Shown: piece after piece, positions 1-7,533 of the stretch
Layout: each line of letters opens with the position of its first letter
Position numbering within the stretch: position 1 is the stretch's first letter
IMG/VR virus record: IMGVR_UViG_3300006793_000261
Coordinates: 1 to 24,907 of that record
Reading direction: 5' to 3' (one strand)
Source: a virus
Length of the DNA stretch: 24,907 bases
Notes under the pieces: model-generated
Databases searched by the model: none
What the model was told of the DNA's origin: nothing
The model's input: only the letters and a program-made list of their open reading frames with translations
Translations under genes and position numbers: made by a program

Positions 1-116
1 GGGTTCCAAACTATGCTTTCACCAAGCCAATTATATATAGCTTGATTATATTCTTTAGCAGTTTGTTGTGAATTTTTAGTAATAAGGTTTTTGAATCTGT
101 CTAGGATTGATGCCAT
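1..116 (-). CDS. Phage portal protein, N-terminal fragment (runs off left edge)
   Basis: An open frame starts with ATG at 116 and continues off the left edge; 38 codons are visible, beginning MASILDRFKNLITKN and reaching a NWLGE segment. A short amphipathic start followed by a YNWLG-type segment directly after terL fits the start of an HK97-type portal protein, the dodecameric ring through which DNA enters the capsid. The call rests on position and on a short stretch of residues, so the family is inferred. The 41-base gap to terL is A/T only and has no Shine-Dalgarno; a degenerate TTTTGTA string lies in it near 142-151. Confidence 0.65.
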   Translation of the reverse strand, partial: MASILDRFKNLITKNSQQTAKEYNQAIYNWLGESIVWN

Positions 117-157
117 TTAGTAAAATTTTATGTAAAAATACAAAATATTAAATTCTT

Positions 158-1336
158 TTATATTACAAAAAAATCATATCTGTTTTTATATCTACTGTAC
201 ACACAATATCTGAGCGCGTCCATACAATGATCGTTTTTTGATATAGGTTTATTTATTATTGTTCCATCTTTCATTTCTTCCCAAAAATATGTTAATTGTT
301 CTTTTTTCATATTTTTACTCTCATTGGAAATTATTACTTCAAATTCTTTAACTAAACTAATTCCAGCATTTATAGATCCTTGCCCTTTAATTGATGGTTT
401 AGCCAAGCAATCCATCTGTCTTAATTCTTCTATTGATTTTGGTTCAGCACTATCACAATACATTAAAATATCATTTAATTTATTATTTTTTAAAAATTCT
501 GCTAGATCCCGGTTAGTCATTCCCTTCTTGTATAGCCACTCGTGAACATATAATTTGTCGCCAACTTTTCCAACTTGTAAAACCACTGCGGGATCATTTG
601 AATAGCCGAAATCAACACCCAGTGCGGTTTCGTTAAATTCCGGGAACTCAATATGTGGTATGTATTTCCAGTTTTTAAATATTTGTCTGTTACTAAATAC
701 GGCTCTTTGTCCTTCACCGTAAACCAGCCAATAATCAGGGTCACGCTCTCTAATCCTTTCAATCTCATCTATTAACTCCTTTGGTAAAAATTTATTATCC
801 TTGTATGTGCTTATAAATAGATCAGCGTCATCACGCTCTGATAAATCATATAAAAAATGTATTGGATCGGAAGGGTTAAAATCAATTAAAATTTCGTTTC
901 TAGTTCTCATTGCTAACTGTTGATAATCTTCAAAAAATAATTCATTCCCTTCATTGATCCAAAGTATATCTCTTGCAGATCCTCTAATTTTTTGTGCGTC
1001 ATCAGCACTAAACATTTCTAATGTATGCCCGTTATATGTAAAAGTGTTTTCAGATTTATTGTGTTTACCTAGCCAATAAATACCAAGTTGTTTACTTATA
1101 AATAAAAAATCCCTTAACACAGATCTTTTAAGGGCCGGCAGTGTTTTTCTGACTATTGATATAGTGAGCGGATCTTTAGCCACTGACATAGTGTATAAAC
1201 AATATTGCATCAGTGACCAACTTTTCCCGGACCGCGTACCGCCTTGAAAAATTTTTAATCTTTTTGTAGAATCTATTGCTTGATAAAATTGTTTGTTACA
1301 ATATTCTTTTAATCTTTTTCTGTTGCTGGTGTCCAT
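158..1336 (-). CDS. terL: Terminase large subunit (ATPase-nuclease)
   Basis: This is the motor that pumps phage DNA into the prohead and cuts the concatemer. The N-terminal ATPase has a Walker A at residues 32-40 (GGTRSGKSW) and a Walker B with catalytic Glu at about 123-129 (ILWINEG). The C-terminal RNase H-like nuclease shows the three expected acidic residues: D242 in VDFGYSNDP, D295 in MYCDSAEP and D373 in HCMDALRY. The length (392 aa) is slightly short but complete for the PBSX/Terminase_6-type group. The start at 1336 lies inside the end of terS (28-base overlap), implying translational coupling. Portal follows, the standard packaging order. Confidence 0.95.
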   Translation of the reverse strand: MDTSNRKRLKEYCNKQFYQAIDSTKRLKIFQGGTRSGKSWSLMQYCLYTMSVAKDPLTISIVRKTLPALKRSVLRDFLFISKQLGIYWLGKHNKSENTFTYNGHTLEMFSADDAQKIRGSARDILWINEGNELFFEDYQQLAMRTRNEILIDFNPSDPIHFLYDLSERDDADLFISTYKDNKFLPKELIDEIERIRERDPDYWLVYGEGQRAVFSNRQIFKNWKYIPHIEFPEFNETALGVDFGYSNDPAVVLQVGKVGDKLYVHEWLYKKGMTNRDLAEFLKNNKLNDILMYCDSAEPKSIEELRQMDCLAKPSIKGQGSINAGISLVKEFEVIISNESKNMKKEQLTYFWEEMKDGTIINKPISKNDHCMDALRYCVYSRYKNRYDFFVI

Positions 1337-1665
1337 TCAATTAATAGGTTTTCCGGTGGGTTTGCTTCATGCTGTATTTCTTGTCTTTCAACCCAACCCC
1401 TTTCCTTTCCAATGGTTTTAAGGGCAAATATTATTGATGCTTTATCACCTTCATTTATCTTTTCAACTAATTTACTTGTGACAAAATCTAAAAATAATTC
1501 CTTTGGTTGAATATCATTTATTTGTTCGTTAAAATCGTCATCTTTATTAATCCAATTATAATAAGTGCTTCGAGCAATACCAACTCTATTACAAGACATT
1601 GTTATATTGCCAAACGTCTTTGTATAAGCGTCAATAAATGCCTTTTTAGTAAGTTTACTGTCCAT
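1309..1665 (-). CDS. terS: Terminase small subunit
   Basis: This 118-aa protein directly precedes and overlaps terL. Residues 5-40 form a helix-turn-helix: a helix ending in AYTKTFGN, then the ITMSCNRVGIARSTYYNWI recognition segment. That architecture is typical of small terminases, which bind the packaging site and regulate the large subunit. The remainder is charged and helical, as expected for the oligomerisation part. The start ATG at 1665 has no Shine-Dalgarno; a TATTTTTGTA box lies 14 bases upstream. Function is assigned from fold plus position, which together are strong. Confidence 0.87.
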   Translation of the reverse strand: MDSKLTKKAFIDAYTKTFGNITMSCNRVGIARSTYYNWINKDDDFNEQINDIQPKELFLDFVTSKLVEKINEGDKASIIFALKTIGKERGWVERQEIQHEANPPENLLIEWTPATEKD

Positions 1666-1671
1666 AATCGT

Positions 1672-2187
1672 CTATTTAGTACAAAAATACTTTATTTTGT
1701 TTAATATCTTTTTGTATTCAGTTTTTGTGTTATTCTTATATACTTCTACTGTGTTATTTTTTTTTATGTTTTCTATTTTTGTTTGCTTAGATTTTATAAA
1801 TTTTTGTGATTGATTGTCTTTTCTTTTTTCGTGTCTAAGTTTTTCAGTGTCGCTATTTACTTCAATTACTATTATATCACATTCAAATTTATTAAAAAAG
1901 CTTTGATTAAATAATCTATCACCTTCAAATAATATTTTACCATCTGTAATTTTATTACAAAATCTTATAAAATCCGGTTGTACAGCCATAGATAATTTAT
2001 CAGTGCCACTAAATACTGATTTATTATATATTCCAATGATATACAGTTGTTGTTTACTAAAATACATTCCCCGTACTAAGCCAAAATTAAATTTTACAAA
2101 GGGTTTATATGTTTTAATTATTTCTTTTATCAGTGTTGTCTTGCCTGTAGCGGGTTTACCGCCCAGTGCTAATATTCTGTTAGCCAT
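1672..2187 (-). CDS. P-loop kinase, probable 5-hydroxymethylpyrimidine DNA kinase
   Basis: A 171-aa nucleoside-kinase-like P-loop protein. Walker A is at residues 10-17 (GKPATGKT). Residues 40-76 carry a GLVRGMYF stretch and an SGTDKLSMAVQPDF block that I associate with the phage kinase family placed beside aGPT-PPlase/ADDT transferases, of which characterised members phosphorylate 5-hydroxymethyluracil in DNA. A second conserved patch (KILFEGDRLF, about 84-93) and an IIVIEVNSDTEKLRHEKR lid-like Arg/Lys patch follow. Its start overlaps the transferase gene by 19 bases, so the two are co-translated. Predicted role: it activates the hydroxymethyl group made by the TET/JBP enzyme. The P-loop assignment is certain; the base specificity is inferred from context. 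Confidence 0.72.
   Translation of the reverse strand: MANRILALGGKPATGKTTLIKEIIKTYKPFVKFNFGLVRGMYFSKQQLYIIGIYNKSVFSGTDKLSMAVQPDFIRFCNKITDGKILFEGDRLFNQSFFNKFECDIIVIEVNSDTEKLRHEKRKDNQSQKFIKSKQTKIENIKKNNTVEVYKNNTKTEYKKILNKIKYFCTK
1680..1689 (-). promoter_or_regulatory. TAnnTTTGTA box before terS
   Basis: On the minus strand this reads TATTTTTGTA, matching the Bacteroidota -7 consensus TAnnTTTG plus the TA found at several sister sites in this window. It lies in the last codons of the kinase gene, 14 bases before the terS ATG. No -33 TTTG is seen at the usual distance, so this is either a phage-modified promoter or a shared leader signal. It would allow packaging genes to be expressed separately from the modification cassette. 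Confidence 0.4.
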
Positions 2188-3044
2188 TTTTTTTGATAGT
2201 TTTCGTTTCTAAAATCCCACAATACACTCCAATCAACACCGGTTTTAACAAGATCTTGTATTTTTTGTATTTCTTTTTTCTGTCTTTCAATGTAATATCC
2301 AATGTATCTTTTACCTCGTTTATATTTTTTATAAGCACATAAAGTAGTTTCTACATTCCATATATTTTTATGCTGTATATCATAATTGTTTACGTTTTTC
2401 ATTAATTGCTTAAATTCATATTGTAAATAATTAATTTGATTTTTAGACAATTTTCTGTCGTTTTTATGCGTGTATAATTCTTCTTTGCCTAAATGTTCAA
2501 CTAAACCGTTTCGGCAGCTCTCGGCTTGTCTAAGGTCTAAATAAGTTGGTTTTAAATTGTAATCCGTTAATACATTTATCATTTCTATATAAATAAACAA
2601 AGTAAAACGGCCGAAATTCTTAATGTTATTTAACTGTGTAAAACAATTATCGTATGTCATCTGAGGTGTTGGTTGTTTTAAACTAGAAAAATAATCAGCT
2701 TGTGTCATATTTCCAAGCATTTCTTTATAGCTTATAAATGTTTCAACTAATTTGTTTGATGATTTTATTCTTAATCTATCTGTTTGAAATATTGTTTTTT
2801 GTTTGTTTTCATTCCACCATTTCTGTAATCTATTTACATTAACATTTTCGTAATCCGGGAATTCATTATACATATAAAATACAGTGGTTGGAGAATAACA
2901 AGTGCCATATAAAAAAGCAAGCCAATATCTTTGTTCAATGTTAAGCTCAAACCTATCACATACATATTTTAAACAATCATTACTCGGGTCAATATCTTTT
3001 GCTTTAGATGATTCTATGTGATAATCTATGTAATTATAACTCAT
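2169..3044 (-). CDS. Amino acid:DNA transferase (aGPT-PPlase/ADDT family)
   Basis: A 291-aa mostly helical protein. Recognisable blocks are WLAFLYGTCYSPTTVF (41-56), FQTDRLRIKSSNKLVETFIS (86-105), NFGRFTLFIYIEM (143-155), QAESCRNGLVEHLG (173-186), IWNVETTLCAYKKY (228-241), RYIGYYIERQ (246-255) and GVDWSVLWDFR (269-279). I recognise this pattern as the DNA-glycosylase-like alpha-glutamyl/putrescinyl thymine pyrophosphorylase family. These enzymes displace the (pyro)phosphate on activated hydroxymethyluracil in DNA with an amino acid or polyamine. It overlaps the kinase by 19 bases and the amidotransferase by 11. The family is called from memory of motifs, not a search; the donor amine cannot be read from sequence. 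Confidence 0.7.
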   Translation of the reverse strand: MSYNYIDYHIESSKAKDIDPSNDCLKYVCDRFELNIEQRYWLAFLYGTCYSPTTVFYMYNEFPDYENVNVNRLQKWWNENKQKTIFQTDRLRIKSSNKLVETFISYKEMLGNMTQADYFSSLKQPTPQMTYDNCFTQLNNIKNFGRFTLFIYIEMINVLTDYNLKPTYLDLRQAESCRNGLVEHLGKEELYTHKNDRKLSKNQINYLQYEFKQLMKNVNNYDIQHKNIWNVETTLCAYKKYKRGKRYIGYYIERQKKEIQKIQDLVKTGVDWSVLWDFRNENYQKKWLTEY

Positions 3045-3645
3045 ATATTTCGTATGGTGTTACGATTTCTGGATTATAGCTTGCGTCAACCCGTTTAAAA
3101 ATGTCTTTTGTTGATGCTATAAATATTGCGTTTTTATGTTTTAAGATCCAAGCTGGCCGGTTTTTATTTCTAAATAAATACAGTTTGTTGTCATCTGTTA
3201 ACTGCATACCCGCTATGCTCCCGGACGTGGTTGTAATAAAATCTTTTATTTTTTGTTTATCAGTTCCACATAATAAACTTAATAATTCACCATCATTTTC
3301 AGTGTTCATTTTTACATTGTATTTTTTTTCCATTTCTAATTTTGAGCTCATATCAAGAACTCCATTAAATACAACTGTATTGTTTTCGGATATTATAGGT
3401 TGATTGTTTTTTTTTATTTTATAATCACCGCTAGTAGAGTATCTGTTATGAAATATTAATTTATTTACCATTGGTAATTTTATATCAGTAACATTGTTTT
3501 CTTTTACTGTTTTTAATCCGTCTTTTACATAGCTAAAACCAAAGCTGTGTAAACCTCTTATTTTTGATTGTAAAATTAATTTTTGTAAAATATTGTAATG
3601 TTCCTCAGTTGGGTTTTCTGAGCTGTAACCAATAATACCACACAT
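3034..3645 (-). CDS. Class II glutamine amidotransferase (Ntn hydrolase)
   Basis: A stand-alone 203-aa glutaminase domain. The nucleophile Cys2 directly follows Met (MCGIIGYSS). The substrate loop HNRYSTSGD (66-74) with R68 corresponds to the glutamine carboxylate-binding R-x-x-T segment. VVFNGVLD (91-98) supplies the oxyanion N94-G95 pair, and NTENDGELLSLL (114-125) supplies the D118 that contacts glutamine. No synthetase or transferase domain is fused, so it must hand ammonia to a partner or act on another amide. TAATG overlap with the dioxygenase upstream and 11-base overlap with the transferase downstream place it firmly in the modification operon. Likely role (inference): nitrogen supply or processing of the amino-acid adduct on the modified base. 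Confidence 0.85.
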   Translation of the reverse strand: MCGIIGYSSENPTEEHYNILQKLILQSKIRGLHSFGFSYVKDGLKTVKENNVTDIKLPMVNKLIFHNRYSTSGDYKIKKNNQPIISENNTVVFNGVLDMSSKLEMEKKYNVKMNTENDGELLSLLCGTDKQKIKDFITTTSGSIAGMQLTDDNKLYLFRNKNRPAWILKHKNAIFIASTKDIFKRVDASYNPEIVTPYEIYEL

Positions 3646-4538
3646 TAATAAATTTTTTGACCTTTAGATCTATTTTTAGCAATATTAAGTTCTTCATCCG
3701 CTGAACCACAAGAAATCATTTTTTCCCTGTAATACATTACCAATGATATTCTTGTAGCTTTTTCATCTATTTTATTAATTGGTGTGTTCCCGTGCCATTG
3801 ATGTACGTCAACTAATAATAAATCACAATTCTGTATATCAAACGCAACACCCCACTTTGGAACAACAAAATAACCGCCAGTGTATCTGCCTTTTCTTAAA
3901 ACAACTAAATTTCCAAAACCTTTTTCAAAATCACCTTTATCAGTGTGTACGGCTGTTTGCCAGTTTTTATTTACAGTGACAGTTGTAAATGCTGTATCTG
4001 GTATTACAAAATCTTTACTTGTTTCATCAGCAATTTTTCTTTGTAACTTATAATGTTCTGGCATTAATTCAGAGTATTTTTTGTCAACAAATTTTATTAT
4101 TGGATATGCGTTTTTAAATTTTTTAAACTCATGTTCATTAAATGCTGTTTGACGACAATATGGAAATCTTGCGTTGCGATCGAAAAAACCTATTATACCA
4201 CTGTTTACTTTTTGTAGAGCTTTATTTGTGTTAGACATTGTACCGTCTTTTTTAACCGGGCGCCTTTTTAAAATATCAGTTTCTACATCTCCACTGCTTA
4301 CCCCTCTGTTATTAGTGTGTTTTGCGGCCGTTTTTAAGTTTTCAAATCCTGCTTTAGCTATGTTACCAGGGATTATATTTTTTCTGAATTTCGCAATTAC
4401 GTTCCCAGATTCTTGACATATTACATCAGCATCGTAATTAATTAATAAATTAAAATCTTTATCGCCTAATAGTTTGCCAGATAATTTTGAAGCTTCTTTA
4501 TCAGACATTTTAGGCATTACATTATGCTCTGTTATCAT
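3645..4538 (-). CDS. TET/JBP-family 2-oxoglutarate/Fe(II) dioxygenase
   Basis: A 297-aa enzyme with the TET/JBP core. Iron ligands are H198 and D200 in TAVHTDKGD and H249 in HQWHGNTPI; R263 in TRISLVMYY fits the 2-oxoglutarate carboxylate clamp. The family-typical FPYCRQTAF segment (125-133) and GFGNLVVL strand (207-214) are present, so the active site looks intact. Family members oxidise the 5-methyl group of thymine (JBP) or 5-methylcytosine (TET) in DNA to hydroxymethyl. Neighbours that use hydroxymethyl pyrimidines argue for a biosynthetic first step here. The start overlaps the ParB-like gene by 17 bases. Substrate (T or 5mC) is not decided by the sequence. Confidence 0.87.
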   Translation of the reverse strand: MITEHNVMPKMSDKEASKLSGKLLGDKDFNLLINYDADVICQESGNVIAKFRKNIIPGNIAKAGFENLKTAAKHTNNRGVSSGDVETDILKRRPVKKDGTMSNTNKALQKVNSGIIGFFDRNARFPYCRQTAFNEHEFKKFKNAYPIIKFVDKKYSELMPEHYKLQRKIADETSKDFVIPDTAFTTVTVNKNWQTAVHTDKGDFEKGFGNLVVLRKGRYTGGYFVVPKWGVAFDIQNCDLLLVDVHQWHGNTPINKIDEKATRISLVMYYREKMISCGSADEELNIAKNRSKGQKIY

Positions 4539-5112
4539 TGTATAGTTTTTTAATTGCTTGAAATATGCTATCTGTTAAATTATCTGTTTGTAAAAAATCT
4601 CTTAATTCTAATTCCATTCTTCTGAGTTGCGGCTCAGTTTCAGTTGTTAAAAACAGTTGTACCATTTTTACATGAGAATCGTTTATTTCATCTGGGTATT
4701 CATAATCCTCTTCATTTTCATTTCCAACTTCAAATTCAATGTCATTATCCCATTTAGGCAGATCTAATCCCCAAGAAATTAAATCTTGATTATCCCATAC
4801 GTTTGCCAATATATCGTAATCCCACTCACCGTATGATACATTGTCTTTTATTATAAATTGTCTTTTTTGTTCATCGGTCCAACCTTTAGCTACCACAATA
4901 TGTACTTTTTTAAAACCGGCTGCACTACAAGCTTTTAACCTCATGTTGCCGCCTAATACAATCATATTTTCGTCAACTACCATAGGACGCTTTTCCAACA
5001 TCTCTGGAAAATCTTTTAATGATTGTACTAACTTTTTAAATTTGTGGTCTTTAATAAATCTCGGATTATCCGGATTTGATTTAACTTCCTTAATGTTTAC
5101 TGTTTTTATCAT
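4522..5112 (-). CDS. ParB/sulfiredoxin-fold protein of the modification operon
   Basis: A 196-aa protein whose N-terminal 75 residues form a ParB-like nuclease/NTPase domain: SNPDNPRF (12-19), MVVDENMIVLGGNMRLKA (44-61) with the G-G-N-x-R motif at 54-58, then KKVHIVVAKGWT. A DEQKRQFIIKDN segment follows, as in phage ParB proteins linked to DNA modification enzymes, and the C-terminus is acidic (DIEFEVGNENEEDYEYPDE) and then helical. There is no ParB-type HTH, so plasmid partition is unlikely. It heads the cassette and is preceded by its own TAAATTTGTA box. It might guide the enzymes to DNA or bind nucleotide; the exact role is unknown. Confidence 0.78.
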   Translation of the reverse strand: MIKTVNIKEVKSNPDNPRFIKDHKFKKLVQSLKDFPEMLEKRPMVVDENMIVLGGNMRLKACSAAGFKKVHIVVAKGWTDEQKRQFIIKDNVSYGEWDYDILANVWDNQDLISWGLDLPKWDNDIEFEVGNENEEDYEYPDEINDSHVKMVQLFLTTETEPQLRRMELELRDFLQTDNLTDSIFQAIKKLYNDNRA

Positions 5113-5317
5113 TGTTTAATTTTTTATACAAATTTAAATAAATATCCCATATTTTCTCAGAAGCTATTTTTTGAGTTTTATATGTGTTTGGTGATTGTAT
5201 TATTTTTCCGTTGTTATCAACCTCAATTTTACATTCTTTTTTTCTTTCAATAGCTACAATGTAAATTTTAATTCCCTGTGCTAAACAATAGCTTTGTGCC
5301 TCTAAATAAATGTTCAT
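5090..5317 (-). CDS. Hypothetical protein, 75 aa
   Basis: I do not recognise this small protein. It has an N-terminal YLEAQSYCLAQGIKIYIVAI stretch predicting helix then strand, and a charged second half with a KIWDIYLNLYKKL helix. It starts with an ATGA overlap at the end of the 113-aa gene (5314-5317) and ends 23 bases inside the ParB-like gene, so it is embedded in a coupled operon, which supports it being real. Confidence 0.65.
   Translation of the reverse strand: MNIYLEAQSYCLAQGIKIYIVAIERKKECKIEVDNNGKIIQSPNTYKTQKIASEKIWDIYLNLYKKLNNDKNSKH
5127..5136 (-). promoter_or_regulatory. TAAATTTGTA box before the modification operon
   Basis: Exact minus-strand TAAATTTGTA inside the end of the 75-aa gene, 14 bases before the ParB-like start. 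It is identical to boxes at 16748, 18741 and 19661 that precede tail-block genes. It matches the Bacteroidota -7 motif, but I see no -33 partner. If it is a promoter, the modification cassette would be switched on together with structural genes. Confidence 0.42.
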
Positions 5318-5655
5318 TCTGTTCCGCTTATTATGTCTTTTTTTGTCAATTCGTCTTCTACAACTAACGAATAACCCAGAAATAAATAATTTATTAAATC
5401 AGCATATCTAGTTTCTATTGGCTCGGCAGGTGCCATTCCCGGATTATGAGCATGACTTAAAACTGATTGTACATGCTTAATAAAATGCGCTGCCCATATT
5501 TCAGCCGGTCTAATGCCTACTAACTGCGCACTAGTTTTAAAGTTGCTTAAAACGTCTAAATTTTTGTTAGTATATTCCGGTTGTTTTTCAGACATAATAT
5601 TTTCAGCTAATTCTAGTAAATACTTTTTTACTTTTTTAAATTCTTGTTTTTCCAT
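5314..5655 (-). CDS. Conserved phage protein, DUF1599-like, 113 aa
   Basis: All-helical small protein with MSEKQPEYTNKNLDVLSNFK (21-40), GIRPAEIWAAHFIKHVQSV (47-65), MAPAEPIETRYADLINYLFL (74-93). The KQPxYT, DVLxNFK, IWAxHFIKHV and EPIExRxxDLINYLxLGY pattern resembles small phage proteins related to the DUF1599/nucleotide-modification-associated families, seen beside nucleotide metabolism or modification genes. No catalytic residues can be assigned with confidence. It overlaps the genes on both sides (20 bases upstream, ATGA downstream). Confidence 0.7.
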   Translation of the reverse strand: MEKQEFKKVKKYLLELAENIMSEKQPEYTNKNLDVLSNFKTSAQLVGIRPAEIWAAHFIKHVQSVLSHAHNPGMAPAEPIETRYADLINYLFLGYSLVVEDELTKKDIISGTE

Positions 5656-5812
5656 ATTTTTCAGTTTTTATATAATTATTAATTTCATTATTTTCTTGTT
5701 GTGTAACATTATCTTCAAACGACTTACAAACTGCTGTTATTAATTGTCTTTTTCTTTTATCAGATAATTCTGTTGCTGTTTTACAGAACTTTTTAAAATA
5801 GTACATTTTCAT
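5636..5812 (-). CDS. Small basic hypothetical protein, 58 aa
   Basis: A short gene with ATG at 5812 and TAA at 5636-5638. It reads MKMYYFKKFCKTATELSDK, then KRKRQLITAVCKSFED and ends TEKYGKTRI. The N-terminal half is basic and helical. It fills what would otherwise be a gap between the primase-helicase stop (5822) and the next start, has the same AATTTATGAA start context as six other early genes, and overlaps the following gene by 20 bases. Function unknown. A second ATG two codons later (5806) could also serve. Confidence 0.65.
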   Translation of the reverse strand: MKMYYFKKFCKTATELSDKRKRQLITAVCKSFEDNVTQQENNEINNYIKTEKYGKTRI

Positions 5813-5821
5813 AAATTTTAT

Positions 5822-7504
5822 TTAAAAAGGAATGTCATTGTCTTTAATTATTTTAAATTTTTTATCTTTTTCTGTCACTGATTTATATACACCCCCGTTT
5901 TTAAAATCAGGTGCAAGCTCAAAATAACCAAGCTGGCCATTTTCTTTTCTTTTGACTTTTTCAATAAATATCTTAACGGCGTCGGATCCGTACGAGGTTT
6001 TTTGACCAATACATCTATAAACGATCAAACCATTGTAAGCTTTATTAAAAAAATCTGCTGAACCGCTTATATCATACAGTGTAGGTTTTTTATATTGACC
6101 GCCTTCACTTTCAATTTTTCTAGGGTGTGCCACTAAAAACATATGTGTTTTAGTTTGTTGACAAAACTGTGTAATTTGACTTAAAGTTTTTCCTATGTAG
6201 CTATGATCTCTTTGTGCCGAATGATCAAGCATATTCCAAGGATCTATAACACATACATTTATGCCTTTTTGTAAAACTAATTGTTTAAATGCATCAAGAA
6301 TTGCCTTCAATGTTAAATTTTCTAAATCAATTTTAATCCAATAAAAATGTTCTTCAATAAAATCCTTTACTTGGTTAAGATCTTCACTGCTTGTATTTCT
6401 TCCGACTAATTTATTTGCTATTCTTTTTATGTGTCCTTCATACGGAAATGACTCAGGCGAAAACATTGCGCACCTAAAATCGTGATTTATTGCTATATTA
6501 CATAAAACTTGATCTAAAACGTCCGATTTACCACTGTTAGGTATCCCACTGACAACACTCCACTCACCAAGCTCCATTTTAAAATATTCGTCAGATCCTT
6601 CCAAACCAATACTGTAATTTTTTACACCGTTTTCATTGTAACTCAATACATTTTTCCAAATATTATTTATATTAATTACACCTTCAATCGGAAAATCTTT
6701 TGCTTTTTTAATAATATTTCTGAGCGTTTCGGCCCCTTTATTGACTAAGACGTCATTTGCGTCTTTATAATCGCAAAAATCCACGTATTTACAACGATAT
6801 GCGCCAAATCTACGGGCAAGCTCGTTTCTTAATTGTAAACCGGGATCATCATTATCAGTGCATAAAATTATTTCTTTTTTATCTTTAAAATATTCATAAC
6901 AATTATCTAAATATTCAAGTTTTTGAGATCCTTTACTTGCTCCGTTTGGTACACTACAAACCGAATATAATCCGGCTTCGTGTAAGCTTAACGCATCAAT
7001 TTCACCTTCTACTATATAGCATTTATTTAATTCTTTAATATTATCAATACCATAAAAAATAAGTTCCGCACCAGATACAAGTTTAAAATTCTTTTCACTA
7101 TCTCTGTATTTAACATTAACAACCTCATTGTTACGATAATAATTAAAATTTATACATCTTCTTTTTGCTTGTACTTGTGGCATATATTCTAAAGATTCGC
7201 CTATTTTCCAATGTGCTAAAGTCGGTTCAGTAATACCTCTGCTACTAAACCATTTTATGACTTTTTCGTTTAAATTAATGTTAGTTTTAGGTGGTAAAAC
7301 AAATTCAACTTTTTTCTTAAATTTAATATTTCCACCCCAACCGCAGTGATGACAATTATATAATCCCTCATCAATATTAACTGATAAACAATCATCACTT
7401 TTTTTTCTTCTGTTGTGTGAGCATTTAGGACATTTTGTTTTTTGTTGCCCGGATCCCCGTGTAATTGGTATTCCCAATGCTAATAATTCCTGTCTGTGAT
7501 TCAT
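5822..7504 (-). CDS. Bifunctional DNA primase-helicase (T7 gp4/Twinkle type)
   Basis: A 560-aa replisome motor. An N-terminal zinc ribbon uses C25, C28, C51 and C54 (CPKC...CHHCGW). The TOPRIM primase core has E167 in YIVEGEIDAL and D217/D219 in LCTDNDDPG. The DnaB-type RecA helicase has a Walker A at 320-327 (GIPNSGKS), Walker B at 416-421 (NVCVID) and a polar motif at H460 (FLVAHPRK). All parts look intact, so it should both unwind DNA and prime the lagging strand. The gene lies in the early block just after the nuclease gene, with an ATTTATGAA start and no Shine-Dalgarno. No DNA polymerase is visible in the window, so the host polymerase may be used. Confidence 0.93.
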   Translation of the reverse strand: MNHRQELLALGIPITRGSGQQKTKCPKCSHNRRKKSDDCLSVNIDEGLYNCHHCGWGGNIKFKKKVEFVLPPKTNINLNEKVIKWFSSRGITEPTLAHWKIGESLEYMPQVQAKRRCINFNYYRNNEVVNVKYRDSEKNFKLVSGAELIFYGIDNIKELNKCYIVEGEIDALSLHEAGLYSVCSVPNGASKGSQKLEYLDNCYEYFKDKKEIILCTDNDDPGLQLRNELARRFGAYRCKYVDFCDYKDANDVLVNKGAETLRNIIKKAKDFPIEGVININNIWKNVLSYNENGVKNYSIGLEGSDEYFKMELGEWSVVSGIPNSGKSDVLDQVLCNIAINHDFRCAMFSPESFPYEGHIKRIANKLVGRNTSSEDLNQVKDFIEEHFYWIKIDLENLTLKAILDAFKQLVLQKGINVCVIDPWNMLDHSAQRDHSYIGKTLSQITQFCQQTKTHMFLVAHPRKIESEGGQYKKPTLYDISGSADFFNKAYNGLIVYRCIGQKTSYGSDAVKIFIEKVKRKENGQLGYFELAPDFKNGGVYKSVTEKDKKFKIIKDNDIPF

Positions 7505-7533
7505 AAATATTTTTTAAATATAAAAATTTTTTT

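Noticed and set aside
517-768. 83-residue minus-strand open frame inside terL
   Set aside because: It lies in another frame of the conserved ATPase-nuclease gene, with no recognisable domain and no leader; terL motifs cover the whole region.
3061-3645. Class II amidotransferase as asparagine synthetase or GlmS
   Set aside because: At 203 residues only the glutaminase domain is present, with no synthetase or sugar isomerase part, so a metabolic enzyme of that type is not supported.
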